From Neobacillus sp. WH10 (lineage in GTDB: Bacteria > Bacillota > Bacilli > Bacillales > Cytobacillaceae), in NCBI RefSeq assembly GCF_030123405.1, contig NZ_CP126110.1, positions 1,860,001-1,924,000 of the forward strand: a DNA stretch of 64,000 nucleotides, read 5' to 3'. A program made the translations under genes and the position numbers. Shown here in pieces: positions 7,882-15,949 of the stretch; position 1 is the first letter of the stretch; each line of letters opens with the position of its first letter. The notes beneath the pieces were generated by a model. It had not been told where the DNA came from and did no database searches. It was given only the letters and a program-made list of their open reading frames with translations.

Positions 7882-8409
7882 TTGAAATGGACATTAAGTC
7901 AATTACAAAAATATCGAAACAAGGATTTTATGATTGATGAGACGATTCGTGTGGATGAGATTAAACAAGACGATCCCACTATCAGAGAAGTTTCACCGAT
8001 GCATATAACAGGTCGGGGAGATATTGATTCAACAAAAGTGACTTTCCATTTAACAATCGAAGGTCATTTAATCCTTCCTTGTTCTCGTACTTTAGTGGAT
8101 GTAAAACTTCCAATTAATGTCGAAACAACTGAAACTTTCCTCTTACAAGGTTCAGTTTATGAAACTGAGGAGGAAGCATATCAAGTAAAAGGCGATGTGA
8201 TTGATGTAATGCCAATCATTCGAGAGATTCTTTTACTTGAGGTTCCAATGCAAGTATTTTGCGAGGATGTCAAGTCTGAAGAAGCTGCCCCTCAATCTGG
8301 CAAGGATTGGGAAGTTATTCATGAAGAAGATCAATCGAAAAAGATTGATCCGAGACTAGCAGGACTTGCAAAGTTTTTTGACGAAAACAAATCTTCTTCC
8401 GAATCATAA
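7882..8409 (+). CDS. ylbN: YceD family protein (DUF177) YlbN
   Basis: This 175-residue protein belongs to the YceD/DUF177 family, which is almost always encoded just before rpmF and has been tied to 23S rRNA metabolism in other organisms. It begins MKWTLSQLQKY and has the conserved beta-rich middle (LPCSRTLVDVKLPI) and an acidic C-terminus. The start is TTG 7882, seven bases after GGGGTGA. The in-frame GTG at 7873 lies inside that ribosome site and is unlikely. rpmF follows 83 bp downstream. Confidence 0.88.
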   Translation: MKWTLSQLQKYRNKDFMIDETIRVDEIKQDDPTIREVSPMHITGRGDIDSTKVTFHLTIEGHLILPCSRTLVDVKLPINVETTETFLLQGSVYETEEEAYQVKGDVIDVMPIIREILLLEVPMQVFCEDVKSEEAAPQSGKDWEVIHEEDQSKKIDPRLAGLAKFFDENKSSSES

Positions 8410-8492
8410 TCGGCAAATCTAAGAAGCAAAGTGAAGAACCAGCATTCCTGGCCTTCATTACTTTCTTAATACTCTTTAAGGAGGTGGGAAGA

Positions 8493-8666
8493 ATGGCTGT
8501 ACCTTTTAGAAGAACTTCTAAAACTGCAAAAAGAAAGCGTCGTACTCATTTTAAATTAAACGTACCTGGTATGGTAAGTTGCCCAAACTGTGGTGAAATG
8601 AAACTTGCTCACCGCGTATGTAAAGCTTGCGGAACATACAAAGGAAAAGACGTTGTTAACGACTAA
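8493..8666 (+). CDS. rpmF: 50S ribosomal protein L32
   Basis: The 57-residue product begins MAVPFRRTSKTAKRKRRTH and carries CPNCG and CKACG, four cysteines that bind zinc (the C-plus form of L32). ATG 8493 follows a strong AAGGAGGTGGG. It is the second gene of the ylbN-rpmF operon and is followed by a clear terminator. Confidence 0.98.
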   Translation: MAVPFRRTSKTAKRKRRTHFKLNVPGMVSCPNCGEMKLAHRVCKACGTYKGKDVVND

Positions 8667-8681
8667 TTTCCGTTAGGATAG

Positions 8682-8714
8682 AAAGCACAAGGGTGGCTTA
8701 GCCCTTGTGCTTTT
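8682..8714 (+). terminator. Terminator after rpmF
   Basis: The stem AAAGCACAAGGG with a 7-8 base loop and CCCTTGTGCTTTT is followed by TTTTG. It lies 16 bp after the rpmF stop. Confidence 0.88.
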
Positions 8715-8791
8715 GTCGTTTCTATACATACTTATTGTCCATGGAAAGTCCCTAACTATTGAAAAAAATTGATATGAAAGGACGAGATAAA

Positions 8792-9565
8792 ATGTCATAC
8801 ACCATCGAAAAAAGAGAGAAGGGCTATTTATTATTTTCGATAAACAGAAGCGAAAAAAGAAATGCCATTAATTATGAAGTGATGAAAGGGCTAAGAGAGG
8901 CAGTAAAAAGGGCTGCTGACTCAGATATTAAGGCACTTGTAATTACCGGGGAGGGTTCCCAAGCCTTTTGTTCTGGAGGGGATTTATCCGTTTTCCACCT
9001 TCTTCATACTAAAGAGGAAGCCTATTCTATGCTTTCGACGATGGCTAATATTCTTTATTCGTTGCTTACCTTACCGATTCCGACCATTGCTCTCATAAAC
9101 GGAACAGTCGTTGGGGGCGGTTGTGAACTTGCGGCTGCCTGTGATTTTCGTTTGGCGCGAAAAGGGATAAAAGCAGGGTTTATTCAGGGAAAGCAGGCAA
9201 TCACCACGGGTTGGGGCGGTGGTTCCATCCTAGCAGAAAAACTACCAGCAGAGAGTACGATGAAGCTTTTGATGGAGGCAGAGTTACAAACAGCCGAAGA
9301 ATTAAAAAAAGTTGGATTTTTCAATGTCCTCTTTGAAAATGATCCCCTTGAGGTATGTGAGACATTCATTGAAAAGATGGTAACTACTGATATAAGTGTT
9401 CTAAGTTCCTATAAAAGAGTGTGGACTAGAAAGTGGGAGGAAACCAAGCTGCGCGAAAGAATAGAGGAAGAGGTTAAAAATTGCTCGTTGCTTTGGGAAA
9501 GTGATGCCCATCATGAATATGTAAATTCTTTTATAAGGAAAAGTGGCGAAACACCGCAAAAATAG
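8792..9565 (+). CDS. Enoyl-CoA hydratase/isomerase family protein (crotonase fold)
   Basis: This 257-residue crotonase-fold protein has the N-terminal SEKRNAINYEV, the CoA/oxyanion motif FCSGGDLS and GGGCELAAACDFRL with the first family glutamate. In classical hydratases a second glutamate follows in a segment like FGQPEI. Here the aligned stretch is GFIQGKQAITTGWGGG, with no glutamate, which resembles the loop of ethylmalonyl-CoA decarboxylase-type members. It is therefore unlikely to be a classical hydratase, and its substrate cannot be named. ATG 8792 with AAAGGA upstream is preferred over TTG 8759. B. subtilis has no gene here between rpmF and ylbO. An acyl-CoA carboxylase lies 1.6 kb downstream. 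Confidence 0.82.
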   Translation: MSYTIEKREKGYLLFSINRSEKRNAINYEVMKGLREAVKRAADSDIKALVITGEGSQAFCSGGDLSVFHLLHTKEEAYSMLSTMANILYSLLTLPIPTIALINGTVVGGGCELAAACDFRLARKGIKAGFIQGKQAITTGWGGGSILAEKLPAESTMKLLMEAELQTAEELKKVGFFNVLFENDPLEVCETFIEKMVTTDISVLSSYKRVWTRKWEETKLRERIEEEVKNCSLLWESDAHHEYVNSFIRKSGETPQK

Positions 9566-9822
9566 ATCGGTAAGTTCCTTCGGTGTCGAAAATATACAAT
9601 TTTCACTTGGAATTAAGAGAAGCTCAAGCTTCCTACACTCCCTTTATTTTGTTAGATTGGTTCTTTAAATGAATACCAGCTCTATCGTCAATGGAGGTGA
9701 CGTTGTTTCACAAGTTTTGTGAGGAAAAAACTGTGAATAAAGATTAAAAGACAACTCTTGTTTAAGTCTATCTTTTCTAGTAGATGCATATGTATTATAA
9801 AAACACTAGGAGGGATGAATTG

Positions 9823-10452
9823 ATGTCACCAACCAGACAAGATGCATGGTCCCAAGATGAAGATTTGTTGCTTGCTGAAGTTGTATTGAGGCATATCCGT
9901 GAAGGCGGAACACAATTGCAGGCATTTGAGGAGGTTGGAAAACAGCTTTCGAGAACTTCAGCAGCCTGTGGTTTCCGGTGGAACTCATATGTACGTAAGC
10001 AATATACGTCAGGAATAGAGCTTGCTAAGAAGCAACGTAAGGATTTAAAGAGACTAGACGATCCAGCTGAGAGGGAGCCTATTCAAGAGACGGCTCAAGT
10101 GGCCGCTGTACAGTCGTCACCCGGTTGTGAACAAGGCATTACCATCACATTTCCAGCAGTAATACATTTTTTAGAAGGAATCCAGAAGCAAGTAGAAGTC
10201 TCATCTAGTTTTGAAGAAGACAGGATGAAAACCTCTGAAAAAATTAAAGAATTGGAAAAGAAGGCTTACTATTTGGCGGCTGAGAATGAAAGACTGACAA
10301 AAAATTTAAAGGCCATAGAAGAAGATTACCGTTCTTTAATTGAAATAATGGAAAGAGCTCGAAAAATGGTCGTTCTTCAAGATGAGGACAGACAACAAAA
10401 AGTAAAATTTCAAATGGATAAAAACGGCAATCTAGAAAGAGTGGAAAAATAG
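9823..10452 (+). CDS. ylbO: RsfA family transcriptional regulator (YlbO)
   Basis: The 209-residue protein has an N-terminal Myb/SANT-like DNA-binding domain. Its core stretches are RQDAWSQDEDLLLAEVVLRH and CGFRWNSYVRKQY. It ends in a coiled coil of about 60 residues rich in Glu and Lys. RsfA and its paralogue YlbO belong to this sporulation-linked family in B. subtilis, where RsfA fine-tunes sigma-F genes. AGGAGG at 9808-9813 serves ATG 9823, and an adjacent in-frame TTG at 9820 is also possible. The 257 bp upstream (9566-9822) contain no other gene. Confidence 0.88.
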   Translation: MSPTRQDAWSQDEDLLLAEVVLRHIREGGTQLQAFEEVGKQLSRTSAACGFRWNSYVRKQYTSGIELAKKQRKDLKRLDDPAEREPIQETAQVAAVQSSPGCEQGITITFPAVIHFLEGIQKQVEVSSSFEEDRMKTSEKIKELEKKAYYLAAENERLTKNLKAIEEDYRSLIEIMERARKMVVLQDEDRQQKVKFQMDKNGNLERVEK

Positions 10453-10455
10453 GAA

Positions 10456-10482
10456 AAAAGCGGACACTTTTGTCCGCTTTTT
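10456..10482. terminator. Bidirectional terminator between ylbO and ylbP
   Basis: AAAAGCGGACA pairs with TGTCCGCTTTT around a short T-rich loop, with A and T runs on the outer sides. It lies between convergent genes. Confidence 0.85.
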
Positions 10483-10485
10483 AAA

Positions 10486-10959
10486 TTATTGTTGTTGTGG
10501 TTCTACACCATCTGGATACCAGACAAGTGGGTTTTCTCCACGGTCACGCTCCATATCGTAATCAACATTGGTAAACCCCAAGTATTCCCAAAAATTTCTT
10601 GATTGTACTCTTGGGTTTGTCTTAATTGGAAGTCCAAAGCTTTTAGCAAATTCTACAAGAGCTTTACCAAAGCCCTTACCTTGATATCCTGGCAGTACTT
10701 CGAGCTTCCATAATTCTAAATAGTTTTGTGGTGGATAGAAATAGCGATCAAATTTAGCGTCAATTTGATATAAACTCATTCGTGCTACTAGTTTGTCCCC
10801 GAAATATATACCGTAAAAAGGTGAATCACCATCATTGTCAATCATATTTGCTTCAAGGTCTTCAAGCATGGATAGCTCTTGAATCCCATATTCTTTAAAT
10901 TTTTTAAATTCTTCTAGGGTTTTAAAATTTACTTTTAATTTTTCCACTTTTACCACCAT
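10486..10959 (-). CDS. ylbP: GNAT family N-acetyltransferase YlbP
   Basis: The 157-residue protein is a GCN5-related acetyltransferase. The acetyl-CoA pyrophosphate loop is GYQGKGFGKAL (Q/RxxGxG), preceded by the beta strand LELWKLEVLP. Its acceptor substrate is unknown. ATG 10959 follows AGGAGG on the minus strand. It keeps the B. subtilis position next to ylbO. In B. subtilis panE (ylbQ) comes next, but here a carboxylase operon lies between them. Confidence 0.88.
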   Translation of the reverse strand: MVVKVEKLKVNFKTLEEFKKFKEYGIQELSMLEDLEANMIDNDGDSPFYGIYFGDKLVARMSLYQIDAKFDRYFYPPQNYLELWKLEVLPGYQGKGFGKALVEFAKSFGLPIKTNPRVQSRNFWEYLGFTNVDYDMERDRGENPLVWYPDGVEPQQQ

Positions 10960-11037
10960 AGTTAAACCTCCTAAAAAAATAATAAACTAATAATCTTGGT
11001 GTAATCATTTAGTCTTGATAACACACAATGTAATAAT

Positions 11038-11054
11038 ATTTGAATTATTCAAAT
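11038..11054. promoter_or_regulatory. 17-bp perfect palindrome in the ylbP/acyl-CoA carboxylase divergent region
   Basis: ATTTGAAT-T-ATTCAAAT lies in the 237-bp divergent gap. It overlaps a possible -35 (TTGAAT, 11040-11045), with TATCAT at 11062-11067 after 16 bp. It looks like a dimeric repressor operator controlling the carboxylase genes. The regulator is unknown, and the AT-rich setting makes chance symmetry possible. Confidence 0.4.
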
Positions 11055-11196
11055 GAATTACTATCATTATATAACAAAAGTACAAAAAATTCTTCAAATA
11101 ACTTCAGGAAGCGTTTTCAAAATTTGCAGGAAATTCGGAGAATGATGTAGAAACTTAATAGTGATGGAACAAAAGGGATATGAAAGGGGATAAAAA

Positions 11197-12534
11197 GTGC
11201 AAAAAATTTTAATTGCCAATCGAGGAGAAATTGCCCTGCGGATTATTAGAACCTGTCATGAGATGGGGATCGAAACGATTGCTATTTATTCCGAAGCAGA
11301 TAAAGAAATGCCTTTTGTAAAAGCTGCTACTAATGCTGTTTGCGTAGGAGAACCGCCAGTTAACAAATCCTATTTACAAAGTGATAAAATTTTGGAAATC
11401 GCAAAAAGTGAAAGAGTGGATGCCATCCACCCAGGATATGGCTTTTTATCTGAAAATGCCGCATTTGCCAAAAAGGTAATTAATGAAGGAATAATTTTTA
11501 TCGGACCGAAGCCTGAAACAATTGAGTTAATGGGAGATAAAATTGTTTCACGCCAAACAATGGAGAAGGCCGGTGTTCCAGTTGTCCCTGGAAGTGGAGA
11601 TGGTTTAAAGACTATTGAGGAGGCTATGGTTCATGCTGAGTCCATCGGGTACCCTGTCATGCTTAAAGCAAGTGGCGGAGGCGGGGGAATTGGAATGGTG
11701 CTTTGTGAAACTGAGCAAGCGCTCGTTAATTCTTATGAGTCAACTAAATCGAGAGCGATGGCCTATTTTGGTTCAGATGAAGTTTTTATTGAAAAATATA
11801 TTGCCGATAGCCGACATGTTGAAGTTCAAGTGTTTGGAGATCACACTGGAAACATCGTCCACTTGTTTGAACGGGATTGTTCTATTCAAAGGAGGCATCA
11901 AAAGGTAATTGAAGAATCACCATCACCTTTTCTGTCTGAAAAAGTCCGGCAAAAAATGTTTGAAACAGCAGTAAAAGCTGCTCATGCTGTTGAATATTCG
12001 AACGCAGGTACGATTGAATTTATTGTCGATGAAAATGAAAACTTTTATTTTCTTGAAATGAACACACGACTCCAAGTGGAGCACCCTGTAACAGAAATGA
12101 TTGCAGGGCTTGATTTAGTCAAATGGCAAATTCTCGTGGCTCAAGGTGAGAAATTACCTTTGTCACAATCTGAGATTGTCTCTTCAGGTAACGCCATCGA
12201 ATTTCGTCTTTATGCTGAAGACCCTGTCCGCTTTTTACCATCACCGGGAAAAATCACTACCCTTAATTGGAGTCAAAAAGAGGGAGTGAGAATTGATTCA
12301 GGGTATGAAGAGGGCGGAACGGTGACACCATTTTATGATCCGATGATTGCCAAATGTATTTTTTATGGTCAGACAAGGAAAGAAACATTAATGGCTGCAG
12401 AAAACTTTTTTAAAGAGATAAAAATTGAAGGAATTAAAACAAATGCACCGCTATTCTTAAATGTTTTAGCAAATGATGACTTCCAAAATGGGGAGTATAC
12501 AACAAATTTCTTAACAAAAAAACTAGTGAAATAA
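11197..12534 (+). CDS. Acyl-CoA carboxylase biotin carboxylase subunit
   Basis: The 445-residue ATP-grasp enzyme carboxylates biotin using bicarbonate and ATP. It shows IANRGEIALRIIR at the N-terminus, the glycine-rich ATP loop KASGGGGGIGM, HVEVQVFGD, and EMNTRLQVEHPVTE with the metal and bicarbonate residues. The length is normal for AccC, MccA and YngH. It starts at GTG 11197 after AAAGGGG. With the carrier and carboxyltransferase genes that follow, it forms a three-gene operon. The housekeeping acetyl-CoA carboxylase genes lie elsewhere in Bacillus. The close match of the third gene to B. subtilis YngE suggests a branched- or short-chain acyl-CoA substrate, such as methylcrotonyl-CoA. Confidence 0.88.
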   Translation: MQKILIANRGEIALRIIRTCHEMGIETIAIYSEADKEMPFVKAATNAVCVGEPPVNKSYLQSDKILEIAKSERVDAIHPGYGFLSENAAFAKKVINEGIIFIGPKPETIELMGDKIVSRQTMEKAGVPVVPGSGDGLKTIEEAMVHAESIGYPVMLKASGGGGGIGMVLCETEQALVNSYESTKSRAMAYFGSDEVFIEKYIADSRHVEVQVFGDHTGNIVHLFERDCSIQRRHQKVIEESPSPFLSEKVRQKMFETAVKAAHAVEYSNAGTIEFIVDENENFYFLEMNTRLQVEHPVTEMIAGLDLVKWQILVAQGEKLPLSQSEIVSSGNAIEFRLYAEDPVRFLPSPGKITTLNWSQKEGVRIDSGYEEGGTVTPFYDPMIAKCIFYGQTRKETLMAAENFFKEIKIEGIKTNAPLFLNVLANDDFQNGEYTTNFLTKKLVK

Positions 12535-12547
12535 GGAGAAGGATAAC

Positions 12548-12760
12548 ATGAAAGAAATCACCGCATCAATGGCAGGAACAGTATTAAATATTTTTGCAGA
12601 ACCGGGAGACCAAGTAAACCTTGGGCAGGAAGTTTTAATGTTAGAATCAATGAAAATGGAAATTCCAATCGAAAGTGGAACCGAGGGTGTTGTCCATAAA
12701 GTAAATGTCAGCATCGGAGATTTTGTAAATGAAGGCGATGTCTTGATCATTCTAGAATAG
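12548..12760 (+). CDS. Biotin carboxyl carrier protein subunit
   Basis: This 70-residue biotinyl domain (a lone lipoyl/biotinyl fold) is the carrier of the acyl-CoA carboxylase. The biotinylated lysine is Lys36 in LESMKMEIPI, where the canonical motif is EAMKM. The second half has the mirror beta-hairpin ending GDVLIILE. It corresponds to YngHB-type small carriers and lies 13 bp after the biotin carboxylase gene, with GGAGAAGG as its ribosome site. Confidence 0.92.
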   Translation: MKEITASMAGTVLNIFAEPGDQVNLGQEVLMLESMKMEIPIESGTEGVVHKVNVSIGDFVNEGDVLIILE

Positions 12761-12785
12761 GATTTCATATACGAGGGGGAGCATT

Positions 12786-14327
12786 ATGGCGACAACTAAT
12801 ACCTTAAATGACCAATTGAATGAAAATAGGAAAAGAATTGAAGCTGGCGGTCATCCAAAATATCATGAAAAACTAAAAGAACAAAAAAAACTGTTTGTTC
12901 GTGATCGGTTAACGTTATTATTTGATGAGGGAAAATATGAAGAGGATGGAAAATTCGCCAATTTCCAAGCTGGTGATCTCCCTGCAGATGGTGTAGTTAC
13001 TGCTATCGGTAAAATTAATGGGCAGGCTGTATGTGTCATGGCTAATGATTCGACGATTAAAGCTGGTTCTTGGGGTGCGCGTACAGTTGAAAAAATTATT
13101 CGTATTCAAGAAACGGCTGAAAAATTAAAGGTTCCATTATTCTATCTTGTCGATTCTGCTGGTGCAAGAATCACTGACCAAATAGAGATGTTTCCAAATC
13201 GCAGAGGAGCAGGGAAAATCTTTTATAACCAAGTGAAGCTATCTGGGATGATTCCGCAAGTTTGTATTTTGTTTGGACCTTCAGCTGCTGGTGGTGCATA
13301 CATTCCGGCATTTTGCGATATTGTCATTATGGTCGATCAAAATGCATCTATGTATTTAGGCTCACCACGAATGGCAGAAAAGGTAATCGGTGAAAAGGTA
13401 ACACTTGAGGAAATGGGCGGTGCTCGTATGCACTGTACGATAAGCGGCTGCGGTGATGTTCTGGCTTACAGTGAGGAAGAAGCAATTGAATCAGCCAAAA
13501 AATATATTAGCTATTTTCCTGCGAGCTTTAAAGAAAAAACAAAGATGTTAAATGGAGTGGCAGCAAAAGAAGGCCGTGATCTGGAAGCGATTATTCCGGA
13601 AAACCAAAATGCACCATTTGATATGGTTGAGTGTATTGAACGTCTAGTTGATAATGGTAGTTTTTATGAAATAAAAAAATTGTTTGCACCCGAATTAATA
13701 ACTGGATTAGCCAGAATTGATGGGAGAGCTGTCGGTATTATTGCCAATCAGCCGAAAGTAAAAGGCGGAGTTTTATTTGTTGATTCTGCGGATAAAGCAG
13801 CAAAATTCATCCAGCTTTGCGATGCCTTCCATCTTCCATTATTGTTCCTTGCAGACGTTCCTGGTTTTATGATTGGAACAAAAGTAGAACGGGCCGGAAT
13901 TATTCGTCATGGTGCAAAATTGATTGCGGCTATGAGCTCAGCAACCGTACCGAAAATATCGGTAATTGTTAGAAAAGCTTATGGTGCTGGCCTTTATGCG
14001 ATGGCGGGTCCTGCGTTTGAACCTGATTGCTGTATTGCTTTGCCAACTGCCCAAATTGCTGTAATGGGTCCGGAAGCAGCAGTAAACGCTGTTTACTCTA
14101 ATAAGATTAATGAAATTGACGATCCAAAAGAAAAAATTGCTTATGTACAAGCAAAGCATAAAGAATATAAAGAGCATATCGACATATATAAGCTGGCGTC
14201 AGAGCTCATTGTCGATGAAATAGTGGCCCCTTCCGAATTAAGAGATGTGCTTATCCAGCGCTTTGCATACTACGAAAAAAAAGAATTAACATTTAGTGTC
14301 CGGAAACATCCAGTGTATCCAGTCTAA
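12786..14327 (+). CDS. Acyl-CoA carboxylase carboxyltransferase (beta) subunit
   Basis: The 513-residue crotonase-type carboxyltransferase moves CO2 from biotin to an acyl-CoA. The two halves carry the oxyanion-hole stretches FGPSAAGGAYIPAFCD and KAYGAGLYAMAGPAFEPD. The N-terminal region has FVRDRLTLLFDEGKYEE, and the end (RKHPVYPV) matches B. subtilis YngE. YngE belongs to a leucine-degradation-type gene set, so a methylcrotonyl-CoA-like substrate is likely, though propionyl- or geranyl-CoA cannot be excluded. It is the last gene of the operon and is followed by a terminator. Confidence 0.9.
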   Translation: MATTNTLNDQLNENRKRIEAGGHPKYHEKLKEQKKLFVRDRLTLLFDEGKYEEDGKFANFQAGDLPADGVVTAIGKINGQAVCVMANDSTIKAGSWGARTVEKIIRIQETAEKLKVPLFYLVDSAGARITDQIEMFPNRRGAGKIFYNQVKLSGMIPQVCILFGPSAAGGAYIPAFCDIVIMVDQNASMYLGSPRMAEKVIGEKVTLEEMGGARMHCTISGCGDVLAYSEEEAIESAKKYISYFPASFKEKTKMLNGVAAKEGRDLEAIIPENQNAPFDMVECIERLVDNGSFYEIKKLFAPELITGLARIDGRAVGIIANQPKVKGGVLFVDSADKAAKFIQLCDAFHLPLLFLADVPGFMIGTKVERAGIIRHGAKLIAAMSSATVPKISVIVRKAYGAGLYAMAGPAFEPDCCIALPTAQIAVMGPEAAVNAVYSNKINEIDDPKEKIAYVQAKHKEYKEHIDIYKLASELIVDEIVAPSELRDVLIQRFAYYEKKELTFSVRKHPVYPV

Positions 14328-14333
14328 AAATCA

Positions 14334-14369
14334 TCCCCTTTTCGATCTTTGTCGAAAAGGGTGTTTTTT
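14334..14369 (+). terminator. Terminator of the acyl-CoA carboxylase operon
   Basis: The stem CCCTTTTCGA / TCGAAAAGGG with a short loop is followed by TGTTTTTTT. Confidence 0.85.
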
Positions 14370-14425
14370 TAAAATCACACTAACAAATTAAAGACAGCAT
14401 TTGATAAAATAACTGATATAGATAG

Positions 14426-14543
14426 GAAAGCGTAAGCGCCTTGATCAGCCCCGACAGGGATAAGACGAACCGCGAGGAGGCAGTTTTCTAAGCCACCACA
14501 GCGGGGCGGCTTATGACCCGAGGGGCTAGGCGCTGGAGCTGGA
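14426..14543 (+). repeat. Dispersed intergenic palindromic repeat, type 2 (GC-rich)
   Basis: This 118-bp, clearly GC-rich element lies in the otherwise AT-rich gap before panE. Its ends resemble those of the elements at 4.2, 28.5 and 48.4 kb (start AAAGCGTAAGC, end GCGCTGGAGCT). AGCGCCT pairs with AGGCGCT, and AGCCCC with GGGGCT, so the element folds into a long hairpin. Inner arms (GATAAG and CTTAT) continue the symmetry. There is no coding frame. It ends 24 bp before the panE start. Confidence 0.7.
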
Positions 14544-14567
14544 ATACGACTTAAATGAGGGGTTATT

Positions 14568-15470
14568 ATGAAGGTTGGAATTATCGGAGCAGGGTCGATT
14601 GGGCTATTATTTGCTGCCTACATTAGCAGGGTATCTGATGTAGTCATCTATACAAGAACACAGGAGCAGGCTGTTGAGATAAACAAAAATGGAATCTTAC
14701 TGCGAAAAGGGCCAGAAGAAAGTATAGCCTTAGTCAAAGCCCTGCCAATTTCGGAATGGCAAGGAACAGAAGAGTTAACGATTATAGCAGTTAAACAATA
14801 TCAGCTTCCAGCAATTATTGAGAAACTAAATCATCTATCGGTCATTCCTGAGTGCTTATTATTTTTACAAAATGGGATGGGGCATTTAAAGCTGTTTAAA
14901 GGTATGAAGGCAAACAATCTATATGTAGGGTCTGTTGAACACGGTGCCTTGAAGGAAAATTCATTTACTGTTAGCCATAATGGCGAAGGGGTAACAAATG
15001 TCGCAGCTTTTCAAGGTGAAACAGCATCATTGCAATATTTGGCAGAGGCTTTTGTCTTAGATTTCCCTATTGTTTTTCAAAAGGATTTTTACGATATGCT
15101 CATGAAAAAATTGATTGTTAATGCAGTTATTAATCCATTGACCGCTATCCTTTACGTGAAAAATGGAGAATTGATTGAAAATCGGTTCTATTTTAAAGTC
15201 GTAAAAAATCTCTTTGCAGAAATTTCGTTTATTTTAAATCTAGAATATCCGGATGAATATTTACAGCTGGTTGTTGATATTTGTAAAAAAACAGCCAGCA
15301 ATCGATCGTCGATGTTAAAAGATATTGAAGCGAATAGGTTGACGGAGGTTGATGCAATCTTAGGGTTTTTACTTGAAGAAGCAAAAAGACAGGATAAGGA
15401 AGCTCTACAAATAGAAAGTATTTATTACTTGATAAAAGGAAAAGAATCACATCAGGAGGAAGTTTTATGA
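14568..15470 (+). CDS. panE: 2-dehydropantoate 2-reductase
   Basis: PanE (YlbQ) reduces ketopantoate to pantoate with NADPH in vitamin B5/CoA synthesis. The 300-residue protein starts with the dinucleotide-binding motif IGAGSIGLLFA, has LLFLQNGMGH in the NADPH domain, and the substrate domain has the catalytic lysine in MKKLIVNAVINPLTA. ATG 14568 follows GAGGGG. It overlaps the next gene by 4 bp (ATGA), so the two are translationally coupled. Confidence 0.93.
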   Translation: MKVGIIGAGSIGLLFAAYISRVSDVVIYTRTQEQAVEINKNGILLRKGPEESIALVKALPISEWQGTEELTIIAVKQYQLPAIIEKLNHLSVIPECLLFLQNGMGHLKLFKGMKANNLYVGSVEHGALKENSFTVSHNGEGVTNVAAFQGETASLQYLAEAFVLDFPIVFQKDFYDMLMKKLIVNAVINPLTAILYVKNGELIENRFYFKVVKNLFAEISFILNLEYPDEYLQLVVDICKKTASNRSSMLKDIEANRLTEVDAILGFLLEEAKRQDKEALQIESIYYLIKGKESHQEEVL

Positions 15471-15862
15471 GTACCTTTCTCTCTGCAATCTTAACTGTAT
15501 TTTTTACATTGCCTTTTCTAGGTTCTATTCTTGTCTTTCTCATTATAAAATTAATTACTAAAAAATTCCGTAAATCGCTCCATAAGGCAGTGGATTATAC
15601 AACCCTTTTATATATTATTTCTGTTCATTTTTTAATCGTTACCATATGGGGAAAATCGTTTTTTTGGTTAATAATACTAATAATGATTTTCATTGCCATG
15701 GTGTTTGTATTTGTTCATTGGAAGGTAAAAGAAGAAATAGTGTTAAAAAAGGTAGTCAAAGGGTTTTGGCGCTTTAATTTTATCGTATTTTTTCTAGCTT
15801 ATATGACCTTAACTTTGTACGGAATTATACATGGTGCTTTAAGTTTTACCTTTTCAACATAA
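15467..15862 (+). CDS. DUF3397 family membrane protein
   Basis: This 131-residue, very hydrophobic protein has four predicted membrane segments (about residues 5-28, 43-62, 65-88 and 103-125), separated by short basic loops such as KKFRKSLHK. It matches the DUF3397 family found next to panE and bshC in Bacillaceae, whose function is unknown. Its ATG overlaps the panE stop, and AGGAGG precedes it. Confidence 0.8.
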   Translation: MSTFLSAILTVFFTLPFLGSILVFLIIKLITKKFRKSLHKAVDYTTLLYIISVHFLIVTIWGKSFFWLIILIMIFIAMVFVFVHWKVKEEIVLKKVVKGFWRFNFIVFFLAYMTLTLYGIIHGALSFTFST

Positions 15863-15949
15863 GTTTTGAAGCAAAGATTTTTTCATTATCAGTGGGTAGT
15901 GGTATACTCTAAAAGAATGAATCTGGGTAATTAGAAAGGAAGTACATGA

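Noticed and set aside
9767..9794. Possible sigma-E promoter before ylbO (TCTATCT, CATATGTA)
   Set aside because: Both halves match the consensus poorly and the spacer is short.
15882..15908. Possible promoter for bshC (TTCATT, then TATACT)
   Set aside because: The spacer is only 15 bp and the -35 is poor, so I could not support it beyond the good -10.
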